Of a DNA stretch of 64,000 bases, positions 8,347-16,590 are shown one piece after another (position 1 is the first letter of the stretch; every line of letters begins with the position of its first letter). The notes under the pieces were generated by a model. It worked only from the letters and a program-made list of their open reading frames with translations. It ran no database searches and was not told where the DNA came from. The position numbers and the translations under genes were made by a program. The stretch is from the NCBI GenBank assembly GCA_900318085.1, contig ONJF01000006.1:1-64000 (forward strand), given 5' to 3'. This stretch comes from an uncultured Bacteroidales bacterium. Its GTDB lineage: Bacteria > Bacteroidota > Bacteroidia > Bacteroidales > F082.

Positions 8347-9327
8347 CTATTCATTTGGTGCTTTTGTGGCTCTTTTATGAGCTTTTAAATATAGTTTATA
8401 ATCACGCGGATATAATGGAGTATAAGCATCCATCAAATAGGTTTTTCGTACTTCAATGCCCCTCTCATTATCATATTCATATTTATATTGTTTTTGTTTC
8501 GTTAGTGTTTTTATTGCAGGATTTATATTTGTTTTTCTATTAAGCGATATTTTCCCAGCTTCAAATCCCTCTGTTATCTCATGCATTATTCCAGAACCTT
8601 TAGGAGCATTATATTGTTTTTCAATTTCATTGAGCTCTATTATATCGATTTTATTTGTGCTAATTGCTTTGTTTGTTTCATTATCATATATAGTTCCAAA
8701 ATACATACCTCCTAAAGGATTTTCTTTACTATTATCATGATCTGCTTCGATGTTTACAATGATGTTTGTACTATTGATAACTTCTAATAGCCTTTTGTCA
8801 TTTCTGTTTAGTTTTTCAGATTTAATAGTTGCGGCGATTTTCCCAGATTCATCAATCGTTAAATTTAGTTTAGTAGTTTCCTGTAAAATCTTAAATGCAT
8901 CATTGGTTTGATTTCCTGTAATAACCAATTCCATTCCTTCCTTGTCCGCAATCCTCATCGGATTATCCGCGCAATAGACATACGGGCTTAGGCTCGGATA
9001 CTTGTCACTCATCGGGTCCACACTCAGCCAGATGCCCAATGAAGAAGAATAATACCTTGCGCCGAAGTAGTCATAGCCCGTCTCTGCATCGCGTTCCTTG
9101 CCCGTAAAGCGGAATCGCTCGGCATAGTCCGTGTTCGGGGTCTGCTGGTCGATGTAATCGCCACCGAAGGGCTTGTATTGCAGGTGCTGCACAGGCTGCC
9201 CGCTCAAGTCGGTAATCCACGAGGCAGAACCGAGATGGTCGGGGTGGAAGAAATAGGTGAGCTCGGCTGTCGTGTCAGGCCGTGTCAAGCTGTAAAGTGT
9301 ATCAAGCCTGTTGCGGTTGATACGCAA
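8347..9327 (-). CDS. Rhs core with metallopeptidase-like tip (module A), out of frame with its Rhs body
   Basis: 326 residues: core at 1-128 and a unique tip at 129-326. The tip has MHEITEGFEAG around H249/E250 and YLKAHKRAT at its end, a His-Glu plus distal Ala-His pattern seen in some toxin tips; there is no second His of HExxH. An upstream segment KLNLTIDESGK matches GLTLSIDANGF of the module B tip, suggesting related domains. The YD-repeat body at 9285-10454 reads into this core only after a frameshift near 9335. The ATG at 9327 is internal to the core, so independent translation is doubtful. Confidence 0.7.
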   Translation of the reverse strand: MRINRNRLDTLYSLTRPDTTAELTYFFHPDHLGSASWITDLSGQPVQHLQYKPFGGDYIDQQTPNTDYAERFRFTGKERDAETGYDYFGARYYSSSLGIWLSVDPMSDKYPSLSPYVYCADNPMRIADKEGMELVITGNQTNDAFKILQETTKLNLTIDESGKIAATIKSEKLNRNDKRLLEVINSTNIIVNIEADHDNSKENPLGGMYFGTIYDNETNKAISTNKIDIIELNEIEKQYNAPKGSGIMHEITEGFEAGKISLNRKTNINPAIKTLTKQKQYKYEYDNERGIEVRKTYLMDAYTPLYPRDYKLYLKAHKRATKAPNE

Positions 9328-9473
9328 GGGATAAGGCTCCCACGCTCCCTGAGTTTGTCGGCCAGCACGTCGCCGTCAACAATCGGTTGGCCAATGTCGG
9401 CCAAGCCGCCATTGCCAATGGCTGAAGCGAGGCGCTCGGTTCCGGCAAAGTAGTGCTTGGTGTAGCCCGTGGC
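8953..9473 (-). repeat. Rhs core repeat, copy A
   Basis: About 520 nt; copy still attached to YD-repeat sequence. Compared with copy C it lacks about 20 nt around 9335-9345 (block encoding RMERDSLLRRVM), and the loss is not a multiple of three. Confidence 0.85.
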
Positions 9474-10454
9474 GGTGGCAGTGAGGTAGGGCGAGGCGTA
9501 AAGCGTCGGCTCGTCCAGCGTGACGTAGGTCTCGCTTGTCTCATCAGCACCCGTATGGTTGCTGTAGCCCGTCAGCTTGAAGCTGCGCTCACCCTGTGCG
9601 TCATACACATAGTGGGCCGCGTTGCCGCTCGCCGCGTTATCGACCATGCCTAACATGCGGTTCCGTTCGTCCCACACCAAGTTGCGCTGGCTGCCGCCTT
9701 GGCTGTTTTGTGCCGTCATGTTGCCCTTGGCATCCCAGCCGAACGAGAAGAGCACATCGCTGGCACGGTTGGGCAAGGTATGGATGTTGCTCAGAGTGTG
9801 AGGCTGCGTGGTGTTGTAGGAGTAGCCACGCCTCGTGCCGTTAAGGTCGTAGGTGGCAATGCGCCCGTCGTCAAGGTAGGTGCGCTGCTCCGTGTAGCCC
9901 ACGTTGCCCTGTTGGCAATTCGTAGCAGTCAGGCGGTTGAGGTGGTCGTAGGTGTAGGCGCAGGAGTAAGGCCCTCCGAGTGTCCCTATGGCCACAGCCG
10001 CATTGTCGGTCTTGGTGACATTGCCAACGGCATCATATTCGTATATAATGTCCTGCATCAGCGCATTGGTCGCGGTGCGCCCCCTCAGGTTGCCGAGACG
10101 ACGGCTCGTCGGATTGTAAGAATAGTACTGCGTGGTGCCATTGCCGAAATATATCGCTGTGCGGTCGCCAAACTTGTCGTAGCGGATGCTGTCGACAAGG
10201 CTCTTATCGTTGCCGTTCTTGGCCGAGGACACGCTTTTGAGATTGCCTCCAAAGTCGTAGGCATAGCTCACCCGCTCCTTGTCGGGATAGGTGATGGACA
10301 GCGTGCGTCCCCAGGTGTCGTATTCGGTGTTCATGATGAAAGTGTAGGCATTGTCCTCTGCCGCAAGCGCAAAGGTACGACAATTTTCCGAAGCATTGCC
10401 CATGGCGTCGTAAGAATATCTGGCGTAGCCCGATTCGTCTTCCATTTTCACCAC
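9285..10454 (-). CDS. Rhs/YD-repeat protein, 5'-truncated and frameshifted
   Basis: 389 residues from a GTG at 10454 (alternative ATG at 10445). It contains many YD repeats (YSYDAMGNASE, YAYDFGGNLKSV, YEYDAVGNVTK, YTYDHLNRLTAT, YVYDAQGERSF), the beta-strand repeats that form the toxin-enclosing shell of Rhs and teneurin proteins. The usual thousand or more N-terminal residues, including any secretion domain, are absent; the divergent lpd gene begins 126 bp upstream. The frame leaves the core near 9335 and ends 17 codons later. A TAAGTTTG promoter element lies upstream, and a nine-codon frame MIDMALDTW ends across the GTG start, so expression of the remnant is possible. Confidence 0.75.
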   Translation of the reverse strand: MVKMEDESGYARYSYDAMGNASENCRTFALAAEDNAYTFIMNTEYDTWGRTLSITYPDKERVSYAYDFGGNLKSVSSAKNGNDKSLVDSIRYDKFGDRTAIYFGNGTTQYYSYNPTSRRLGNLRGRTATNALMQDIIYEYDAVGNVTKTDNAAVAIGTLGGPYSCAYTYDHLNRLTATNCQQGNVGYTEQRTYLDDGRIATYDLNGTRRGYSYNTTQPHTLSNIHTLPNRASDVLFSFGWDAKGNMTAQNSQGGSQRNLVWDERNRMLGMVDNAASGNAAHYVYDAQGERSFKLTGYSNHTGADETSETYVTLDEPTLYASPYLTATATGYTKHYFAGTERLASAIGNGGLADIGQPIVDGDVLADKLRERGSLIPCVSTATGLIHFTA

Positions 10455-10489
10455 GTGTCCAGCGCCATGTCAATCATGTATTAACTCAG

Positions 10490-10497
10490 CAAACTTA
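10490..10497 (-). promoter_or_regulatory. Possible promoter element of the Rhs locus
   Basis: Minus-strand TAAGTTTG with a TTG about 18 nt upstream, 36 nt before the GTG at 10454. The remainder of 10455-10580 is the divergent intergenic region with lpd; a weaker TAATTTCG near 10541 faces lpd. Confidence 0.45.
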
Positions 10498-10580
10498 CAC
10501 AATAAATTCGAAACACAAGGCTGTTTGCGATTTTTTTTGTAATTTCGCAGTTTCAACGAAAATCATAAAAACACAGAAAT

Positions 10581-11921
10581 ATGAAATACGACGTCATCGT
10601 TATCGGCAGCGGCCCGGGAGGCTATGTGGCTGCCATCAGAGCATCACAACTTGGAAAGAAGACCGCCGTGGTCGAGAAGGCCGAAGTGGGCGGCATCTGC
10701 CTCAACTGGGGCTGCATCCCCACCAACTACGGCATCAAAGTGGAAGGCGAAGTGAAACCCGACATGGAGGCCGTCGTGGCACGCAGCCGCGGCGTGGCCG
10801 ACACCATGAGCAAGGGCGTGCAATACCTCCTCAAGAAGAACAATGTCGACGTCATCGCCGGCTACGGCAAGCTGACTGCCGACAAGCAGGTGGAAGTGAC
10901 CGATGCCGAAGGCAACAAGACCCTCTACGAAGCCGACCATATCATCCTCGCCACAGGTTCACGCGTGCGTGAGCTGCCTGCCCTGCCTATCGACGGCAAG
11001 AAGATCATTGGCTATCGCCAAGCCCTCGTTTTGGACAAGCTCCCCGAGAGCATGGTCGTGGTCGGCTCAGGTGCCATCGGCTCGGAGTTCGCCTTCTTCT
11101 TCACCAGCATGGGCGTGAAGGTCACTTTGGTGGAATTCCTGCCCAATGTGGTGCCTAACGAAGACGAGGAAGTCTCCAAGCAAGTGGAACGTGCTTTCAA
11201 GAAGCTGAAGATGACCGTGATGACCGAAGCCTCGGTGACTCATGTCGACACCACGGGCGAGAAGTGCGTGTGCACCATCGCCACGAAGAAGGGCGAGAAG
11301 ACCGTGGAGGCCGACATCGTGCTCAGCGCCGTCGGCGTGCAGACCAATATCGACAACCTCGGCCTTGAGGAACTCGGCATCACCACCGAACGCGGTAAGG
11401 TCAATGTGGACGAATGGTACCGCACCAACGTGCCGGGCATTTATGCCATCGGCGACATCGTGCACGGTCCCGCCTTGGCCCACAAGGCCGACCACGAAGC
11501 CACCATCTGCGTGGAGAAGCTCTGCGGCCTCGATCCCAAGCCGCTCAACTACGCCAACATCCCTGGCTGCACCTACACCACGCCCGAAATCGCCTCCGTC
11601 GGCCTAAGCGAAGCCAAGGCCATCGCCGCTGGCTACGAGGTGAAGATTGGCAAGTTCCCATTCACTGCTTCAGGCAAAGCTACTGCTGCCGGCAACCGCG
11701 ACGGCTTCATCAAGGTCGTCTTCGACGCCAAGACGGGCGACTGGCTGGGCTGCCACATGGTCGGCGACAACGTCACGGAGATGGTCGCCGCTGCCGTGCT
11801 CTGCCGTGAACTGGGCGCCAAGGGCGAGGACATCATTCATGCCGTGTTCCCCCACCCCACCATGTCGGAAGGCATCATGGAGGCTGCGGCGGCAGCGTAT
11901 AATGAATGTGTGCACCTTTAA
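10581..11921 (+). CDS. lpd: Dihydrolipoyl dehydrogenase with a deletion after the active-site disulfide
   Basis: FAD-dependent E3 component of 2-oxoacid dehydrogenase or glycine cleavage complexes; reoxidises dihydrolipoamide with NAD+. 446 residues. FAD motif GSGPGGYVAA at 9-18, redox cysteines in CLNWGC at 40-45, second Rossmann motif VVGSGAIGSEFA, AIGD motif near residue 294 and the C-terminal HPTMSE catalytic His-Glu pair. Where family members read CIPTKALL followed by a helix, this one jumps from CIPT (48) to NYGIKVEG: about 19 residues, including the conserved Lys, are missing in frame. Adding them back would give the usual length of about 465. Activity is therefore uncertain. No other subunit of a dehydrogenase complex is adjacent. 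Confidence 0.9.
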   Translation: MKYDVIVIGSGPGGYVAAIRASQLGKKTAVVEKAEVGGICLNWGCIPTNYGIKVEGEVKPDMEAVVARSRGVADTMSKGVQYLLKKNNVDVIAGYGKLTADKQVEVTDAEGNKTLYEADHIILATGSRVRELPALPIDGKKIIGYRQALVLDKLPESMVVVGSGAIGSEFAFFFTSMGVKVTLVEFLPNVVPNEDEEVSKQVERAFKKLKMTVMTEASVTHVDTTGEKCVCTIATKKGEKTVEADIVLSAVGVQTNIDNLGLEELGITTERGKVNVDEWYRTNVPGIYAIGDIVHGPALAHKADHEATICVEKLCGLDPKPLNYANIPGCTYTTPEIASVGLSEAKAIAAGYEVKIGKFPFTASGKATAAGNRDGFIKVVFDAKTGDWLGCHMVGDNVTEMVAAAVLCRELGAKGEDIIHAVFPHPTMSEGIMEAAAAAYNECVHL

Positions 11922-11925
11922 TGAT

Positions 11926-12004
11926 GAATGCTGAATTATGAATGCTGAATGAAGGGCAAGCAACATTCCGCATTCCGCATTCAGCATTCCGCATTCCGCA
12001 TTCC
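11926..12004 (+). repeat. Heptamer tract, GAATGNN type, inverted pair
   Basis: Four direct 7-mers (GAATGCT, GAATTAT, GAATGCT, GAATGAA) at 11926-11953, then six in opposite orientation (ATTCCGC, ATTCCGC, ATTCAGC, ATTCCGC, ATTCCGC, ATTCC) at 11965-12004. The halves can pair as a hairpin. It starts 5 nt after the lpd stop and fills the gap to rfbC. Confidence 0.9.
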
Positions 12005-12018
12005 AAATTATTATCACC

Positions 12019-12561
12019 ATGGAAATCATCGAAACCAAGATAAAAGACCTCCTCGTCATAAAGCCGGACGTGTTCACCGACGAGCGCGGCTATTTCTTCG
12101 AGAGCTACAACAAGGAACGCTTCGCCCAACATGGGCTCGACATGACCTTCGTGCAGGACAACGAGTCGCAGTCGATGAAAGGCGTGTTGCGCGGACTGCA
12201 CTTCCAAAAGCCTCCTTTTGCCCAAGGCAAACTGGTGCGTGTGGTGAAAGGCGCTGTCATGGACGTAGCCGTCGACCTGAGGAAAGACTCACCCACTTAC
12301 GGGCAATGGGAGTCGGTGGTGCTGACCGAAGGCAACAAGTTCATGTATTGGATCCCTGAAGGCTTCGCCCATGGCTTCGTGTGCCTTGAAGACCATTCAG
12401 TGTTCACCTACAAGTGCACCAATGTCTACAACAAGGCTTCGGAAGGCAGCATCTATTGGAACGATCCTGACCTGAATATCGATTGGGGCATAGACAATCC
12501 CATTCTGTCGGAAAAAGACAAAGTCGCACCCTTGTTCAAGGATTTTGTGACGCCATTTTAA
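12019..12561 (+). CDS. rfbC: dTDP-4-dehydrorhamnose 3,5-epimerase
   Basis: Cytoplasmic cupin enzyme that epimerises dTDP-4-keto-6-deoxyglucose at C3 and C5 on the way to dTDP-L-rhamnose, a building block of O-antigen or capsule. 180 residues, the usual length. Shows DERGYFFESYN, the substrate-binding block KGVLRGLHFQ with catalytic His, GAVMDVAVDLR, and IPEGFAHGF. The other rml genes are not in the window, so it is an isolated member of the pathway here. Confidence 0.95.
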   Translation: MEIIETKIKDLLVIKPDVFTDERGYFFESYNKERFAQHGLDMTFVQDNESQSMKGVLRGLHFQKPPFAQGKLVRVVKGAVMDVAVDLRKDSPTYGQWESVVLTEGNKFMYWIPEGFAHGFVCLEDHSVFTYKCTNVYNKASEGSIYWNDPDLNIDWGIDNPILSEKDKVAPLFKDFVTPF

Positions 12562-12563
12562 AA

Positions 12564-12588
12564 CGGCCCTTCGACAAGCTCAGGGACC
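12564..12588 (+). repeat. Half copy of a dispersed palindrome (R1)
   Basis: 25 nt beginning CGGCCCTTCGACAAGC and ending TCAGGGACC. Identical to one arm of the hairpin at 41298-41360, here without its partner. It sits 3 nt after the rfbC stop. The rest of 12589-12687 has no recognised feature. Confidence 0.8.
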
Positions 12589-12687
12589 TGTATTTTCAAA
12601 AGCCCGAGGTTGCTGTGTAAAGTTGAAGCATCGAAGGCCCGTCCAACAGAACAACCATTGAAAACAAGAACTCAACATAGAACACCC

Positions 12688-13671
12688 ATGAAAACAAGAA
12701 ACATCCTCTTGGCTTGCGGCATGGCCATTATATTAATAGGTGTGACCGCGGCCCTCACCTTTGCCTTTGCACAATCCAACGACGAACAGATGGAGAACTA
12801 CGAAGGCACCGACCACGAATACCTCAGCTTTGACCAAATCGACCACCTCACCCACGATATCGAGCTACCAGAATCGATGACATTTTGCGGAGAAGAGGTG
12901 CCGTTGGACCTGTTCTATGTTCGTGAGCGTTTGGAAAGAGAGCTGTTGGTCAACTCCTACAGGCATTCCGCCAACCTCTTGCTGCTGAAACGCACCACAC
13001 GCTGGTTCCCCGTTATGGAACCTCTGATGGAGAAATACGGCCTGCCCGAAGACTTCAAGTACCTCGCCATGATTGAAAGTGAATTGACCAACGCCGTTTC
13101 GCCCTCCAAGGCCGTCGGTTTCTGGCAATTCCTTGAAAGCACCGGCAAGGAATACGACCTGGAGATCAACAAAGAGGTGGACATGCGTTACAATGTGGAG
13201 AAAGAGACCGTTGCAGCCTGCAAGTACCTCAAAGCCTCCTACCGCAAATTCGGCAGCTGGACCTTGGCGGCGGCAGCTTTCAACTGTGGTAACGGACGCA
13301 TCACCAAGACACAAGAGGAACAACGTGTCGACTCATACTATGACATGATGCTACCCGAGGAGACGCAACGCTACATGTTTCGCATCCTCGCTCTGAAGCT
13401 TATCACAGAGAACCCGGCAAAATACGGTTTCCAAATTGGTGACAACGGCTGGTACCAGCCCTACGAGACCAAAACAGTCACCGTTGTGCAGTCCATCCCC
13501 GACCTTGTGGACTTTGCCTACAGAGAAGGCACGAATATTAAGATGCTGAAGTACTTCAACCCTTGGCTGCGCAGCAACTCGCTGACAGTTTCGGCAGGCA
13601 ACAGCTATGACATCAAGATCCCGACAGGGAAATACGCCAAAACACACAAAAAAATGAGGAGAGCAGAGTGA
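12688..13671 (+). CDS. Membrane-anchored lytic transglycosylase (MltD-like)
   Basis: Cleaves peptidoglycan glycan strands with formation of 1,6-anhydromuramic acid. 327 residues from the ATG at 12688, preferred over the upstream in-frame ATG because it is followed at once by a signal/anchor MKTRNILLACGMAIILIGVTAAL-type sequence. The SLT domain spans roughly residues 100-260: catalytic Glu in YLAMIESEL, then AVGFWQF, and AAAAFNCGNGRI. The C-terminal part resembles a LysM-like segment (IPDLVDFAYREGTNIKMLKYFNP, broken over two helices). Its stop overlaps the uvrA start by 4 nt (GTGA). Confidence 0.87.
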   Translation: MKTRNILLACGMAIILIGVTAALTFAFAQSNDEQMENYEGTDHEYLSFDQIDHLTHDIELPESMTFCGEEVPLDLFYVRERLERELLVNSYRHSANLLLLKRTTRWFPVMEPLMEKYGLPEDFKYLAMIESELTNAVSPSKAVGFWQFLESTGKEYDLEINKEVDMRYNVEKETVAACKYLKASYRKFGSWTLAAAAFNCGNGRITKTQEEQRVDSYYDMMLPEETQRYMFRILALKLITENPAKYGFQIGDNGWYQPYETKTVTVVQSIPDLVDFAYREGTNIKMLKYFNPWLRSNSLTVSAGNSYDIKIPTGKYAKTHKKMRRAE

Positions 13672-16544
13672 ACGAATTCTCTGAAGATAAGACCCTAGAG
13701 ATCCTTGGTGCTAGGGAGAACAACCTAAAGAACATCGACCTTTCCATTCCACGCAATGCCTTGGTGGTCGTCACTGGCATCAGCGGGAGTGGCAAGTCGT
13801 CGTTGGCCTTCGACACCATCTATGCCGAAGGACAGCGTCGCTACATGGAGAGCTTCTCTGCCTATGCGCGACAGTTCATCGGCAGCATGGAACGTCCCGA
13901 TGTAGACAAGATTACGGGATTAAGTCCAGTCATTAGCATCGAGCAGAAGAGTGTGAACAAGAACCCACGTTCCACCGTGGGCACCATCACCGAGATTTAC
14001 GATTTCCTGCGCCTGCTCTATGCCCGCATCGGCGAAGCCTATTCCTATAACACGGGCGAGAAGATGGTCCGTTACACCGAAGAGCAAATCACCGACCTGA
14101 TACTTAAAGAATTTGACGGCAGGCGCATCAACATCCTGGCGCCCACCGTGCGTGGCCGCAAGGGTCATTACCGCGAACTGTTTGAACACATACGCCAGGC
14201 TGGCTTCACCCGCGTTCGCGTCGATGGCGTGATGCGTGAACTCGAATTCGGCATGATGGTGGACCGCTACAAGACTCATGACATCGAGATTGTCGTCGAC
14301 CGCATCGAAGTGCACGAAGACAGCCTCACCCGTGTCAAGAAGTCGGTGCAAACCGCCTTCCGCTATGGCAAAGGGCTGCTCATGGTGCTCGACAACGACA
14401 CCGAACAACTGCGCTACTTCAGCCGATTGTTGATGTGCCCCACCACGGGCCTCTCCTACGAAGACCCCGAGCCTAACACTTTCTCGTTCAACTCACCCTA
14501 TGGAGCTTGTCCCAAGTGTAACGGTTTGGGGGAAATCGCCATTGTCGACAAGGAGAAGATCATCCCTAACCCCAATCTCAGCCTCCGCAAAGGCGGTCTG
14601 GCTCCTGCGGGCGAATACAAGGCTGGTAGCTGGATCTTCAAGCAGTTGGAAGCCATCGGCATGAAATACGGCTACACCTTGGACACCCCACTGAAAGACA
14701 TCTCCGACGAGGCATTAGACGTTATTCTCTACGGTACAAACGAGACCTTCGAGGTGAAACGCGAGACCCTTGGCATCACCTCGACCGTCAAAATCAACTT
14801 TGAAGGCATCATCAACTTCATCGAAGACCAAAACACCGAAGAGGCTTCCGCCGCCATCGCTCGTTGGGCAGGCTCGTTCATGAACCATGTGAGTTGTCCC
14901 GTTTGCAGCGGCACAAGGTTGAAAAAAGAGGCGCAGTGGTTCCGCATCGACGGCAAGAACATCGCCGAGGTAGCCAATATGGACACGCTGAGTCTCGGCA
15001 AGTGGATTGACGAACTTCCTGGCAAACTCACCGACCGTCAAAACGACATCGCCAAGGAAATCCTGCGTGAAATCCACAAGCGTGTGCATTTCCTCCTCGA
15101 CATCGGCATCGACTATCTCAACATGAATCGTCCAGCGGCTTCCTTGTCGGGCGGCGAAGCGCAACGCATCCGATTGGCCACACAAATCGGCTCGCAACTG
15201 ACAGGTGTTTTGTATATTTTGGACGAGCCCAGCATCGGCTTGCATCAGCGCGATAACCAGCGCCTCATCGAGTCGCTCAAGGAACTGCGCGACATTGGCA
15301 ACTCTGTCATTGTGGTGGAACACGACAAAGAAACCATGCTCAATGCCGACTATCTCGTCGACATCGGTCCCGGCGCAGGACGCCATGGCGGTGAAGTCGT
15401 CTTTGCCGGCACACCTGCTGAGGCCAAAGAAGGCCATTCCATCACCTGCGACTACCTCAACGGCAAACGGCAAATCGAAGTGCCGAAAACAAGGCGTACG
15501 CCTTTGGAAGGTGAGTTCCTTACCATCAAGGGAGCAAAAGGACACAACCTGAAAAATGTGGACCTCCAACTACCCCTTGGCGTGATGGTCTGCGTGACAG
15601 GCGTCAGCGGTTCAGGCAAGTCCACATTAATTAATGAGACCCTCTCCCCCATCCTCAGCCAGAAGTTCTACCGCTCGGTGAAGGAGCCCTTGCCCTACGA
15701 CAGCATCGAAGGTTTGGAGAAAATCGACAAGATCATTCAAATCGACCAGGCTCCGATTGGACGCACACCGCGAAGCAACCCTGCCACCTACACCAAGGTC
15801 TTCGACGACATCCGCAAACTTTATGGCGAGTTGCCCGAATCTAAAATCCGCAACTACAAGGCAGGACGTTTCTCTTTCAACGTGAAGGGCGGTCGCTGCG
15901 AAGCCTGCAAAGGCGCAGGCGTGCGCGTCATCGAGATGAACTTCCTGCCCGACGTGACGGTCCTATGCGAGGAATGCCAAGGCAAACGCTACAACCGCGA
16001 GACCTTGGAGGTGCGTTACAAAGGCAAGTCGATCAACGACGTGCTCAACATGACCATCAACGAAGCGGTGGAGTTTTTTGAGAATATCCCAAGCATCATA
16101 CAGAAAATCAGGACTTTGAAAGACGTTGGATTGGGCTACCTGACTTTAGGGCAAGCCTCCACCACCATCAGTGGCGGCGAGGCGCAACGCGTGAAGCTGG
16201 CCACCGAATTGGCCAAGCGCGATACGGGCAAGACACTCTATGTTCTTGACGAGCCCACCACGGGTCTGCACTTCGAGGACATCAAGGTGCTGATGAGCGT
16301 GCTGAACAAACTCGTTGAAAGAGGAAACACCGTCCTCATCATTGAGCACAACATGGACGTCATCAAGATGGCAGACTGGATCATCGACATGGGTCCTGAA
16401 GGCGGCGAACGCGGCGGACGCATCGTTTGCCAAGGCACTCCAGAGGAGATATGCAAGTGTAAGGAAAGCTATACTGCAAAATACCTTAAAGAGGAGTTGG
16501 GAATGAGGAATGCTGAAATGCGAAGCATTCGACGGAGTCAATGA
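13668..16544 (+). CDS. uvrA: Excinuclease ABC subunit A
   Basis: Damage-sensing ATPase of nucleotide excision repair; works with UvrB and UvrC. 958 residues starting at a GTG that overlaps the preceding stop. Two ABC modules: Walker A GISGSGKSSLA (about 36-46) and GVSGSGKSTL (about 645), signatures LSGGEAQRIRLA and ISGGEAQRVKLA, and zinc-finger cysteines CPKCNGLG, CPVCSGTR and CEACKGAG. After the natural-looking end YLKEELG the frame runs into a GAATGNN heptamer tract and gains a tail reading MRNAEMRSIRRSQ, which looks repeat-derived rather than conserved. Confidence 0.97.
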   Translation: MNEFSEDKTLEILGARENNLKNIDLSIPRNALVVVTGISGSGKSSLAFDTIYAEGQRRYMESFSAYARQFIGSMERPDVDKITGLSPVISIEQKSVNKNPRSTVGTITEIYDFLRLLYARIGEAYSYNTGEKMVRYTEEQITDLILKEFDGRRINILAPTVRGRKGHYRELFEHIRQAGFTRVRVDGVMRELEFGMMVDRYKTHDIEIVVDRIEVHEDSLTRVKKSVQTAFRYGKGLLMVLDNDTEQLRYFSRLLMCPTTGLSYEDPEPNTFSFNSPYGACPKCNGLGEIAIVDKEKIIPNPNLSLRKGGLAPAGEYKAGSWIFKQLEAIGMKYGYTLDTPLKDISDEALDVILYGTNETFEVKRETLGITSTVKINFEGIINFIEDQNTEEASAAIARWAGSFMNHVSCPVCSGTRLKKEAQWFRIDGKNIAEVANMDTLSLGKWIDELPGKLTDRQNDIAKEILREIHKRVHFLLDIGIDYLNMNRPAASLSGGEAQRIRLATQIGSQLTGVLYILDEPSIGLHQRDNQRLIESLKELRDIGNSVIVVEHDKETMLNADYLVDIGPGAGRHGGEVVFAGTPAEAKEGHSITCDYLNGKRQIEVPKTRRTPLEGEFLTIKGAKGHNLKNVDLQLPLGVMVCVTGVSGSGKSTLINETLSPILSQKFYRSVKEPLPYDSIEGLEKIDKIIQIDQAPIGRTPRSNPATYTKVFDDIRKLYGELPESKIRNYKAGRFSFNVKGGRCEACKGAGVRVIEMNFLPDVTVLCEECQGKRYNRETLEVRYKGKSINDVLNMTINEAVEFFENIPSIIQKIRTLKDVGLGYLTLGQASTTISGGEAQRVKLATELAKRDTGKTLYVLDEPTTGLHFEDIKVLMSVLNKLVERGNTVLIIEHNMDVIKMADWIIDMGPEGGERGGRIVCQGTPEEICKCKESYTAKYLKEELGMRNAEMRSIRRSQ

Positions 16545-16565
16545 GGAATGTGGAATGGTGGAATG
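16501..16565 (+). repeat. Heptamer tract, GAATGNN type, over the uvrA stop
   Basis: GAATGAG, GAATGCT at 16501-16514, an interrupted centre, then AATGAG, GAATGTG, GAATGGT, GGAATGG to 16565. It begins inside uvrA and includes its stop at 16542-16544. Confidence 0.85.
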
Positions 16566-16590
16566 GAGCGAGTCGACTGCCCTTTTTGTT

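Noticed and set aside
3497..10454. Insertion sequence or prophage as the cause of the repeated blocks
   Set aside because: The repeats encode Rhs core and carry no transposase, terminal inverted repeats or integrase.
11926..12004. CRISPR-like short repeat array
   Set aside because: Units are 7 nt with no unique spacers and the array is inverted in the middle; there are no cas genes nearby.
12610..12687. Earlier start for the lytic transglycosylase
   Set aside because: It adds a charged stretch before the membrane anchor; the ATG at 12688 begins the anchor itself.
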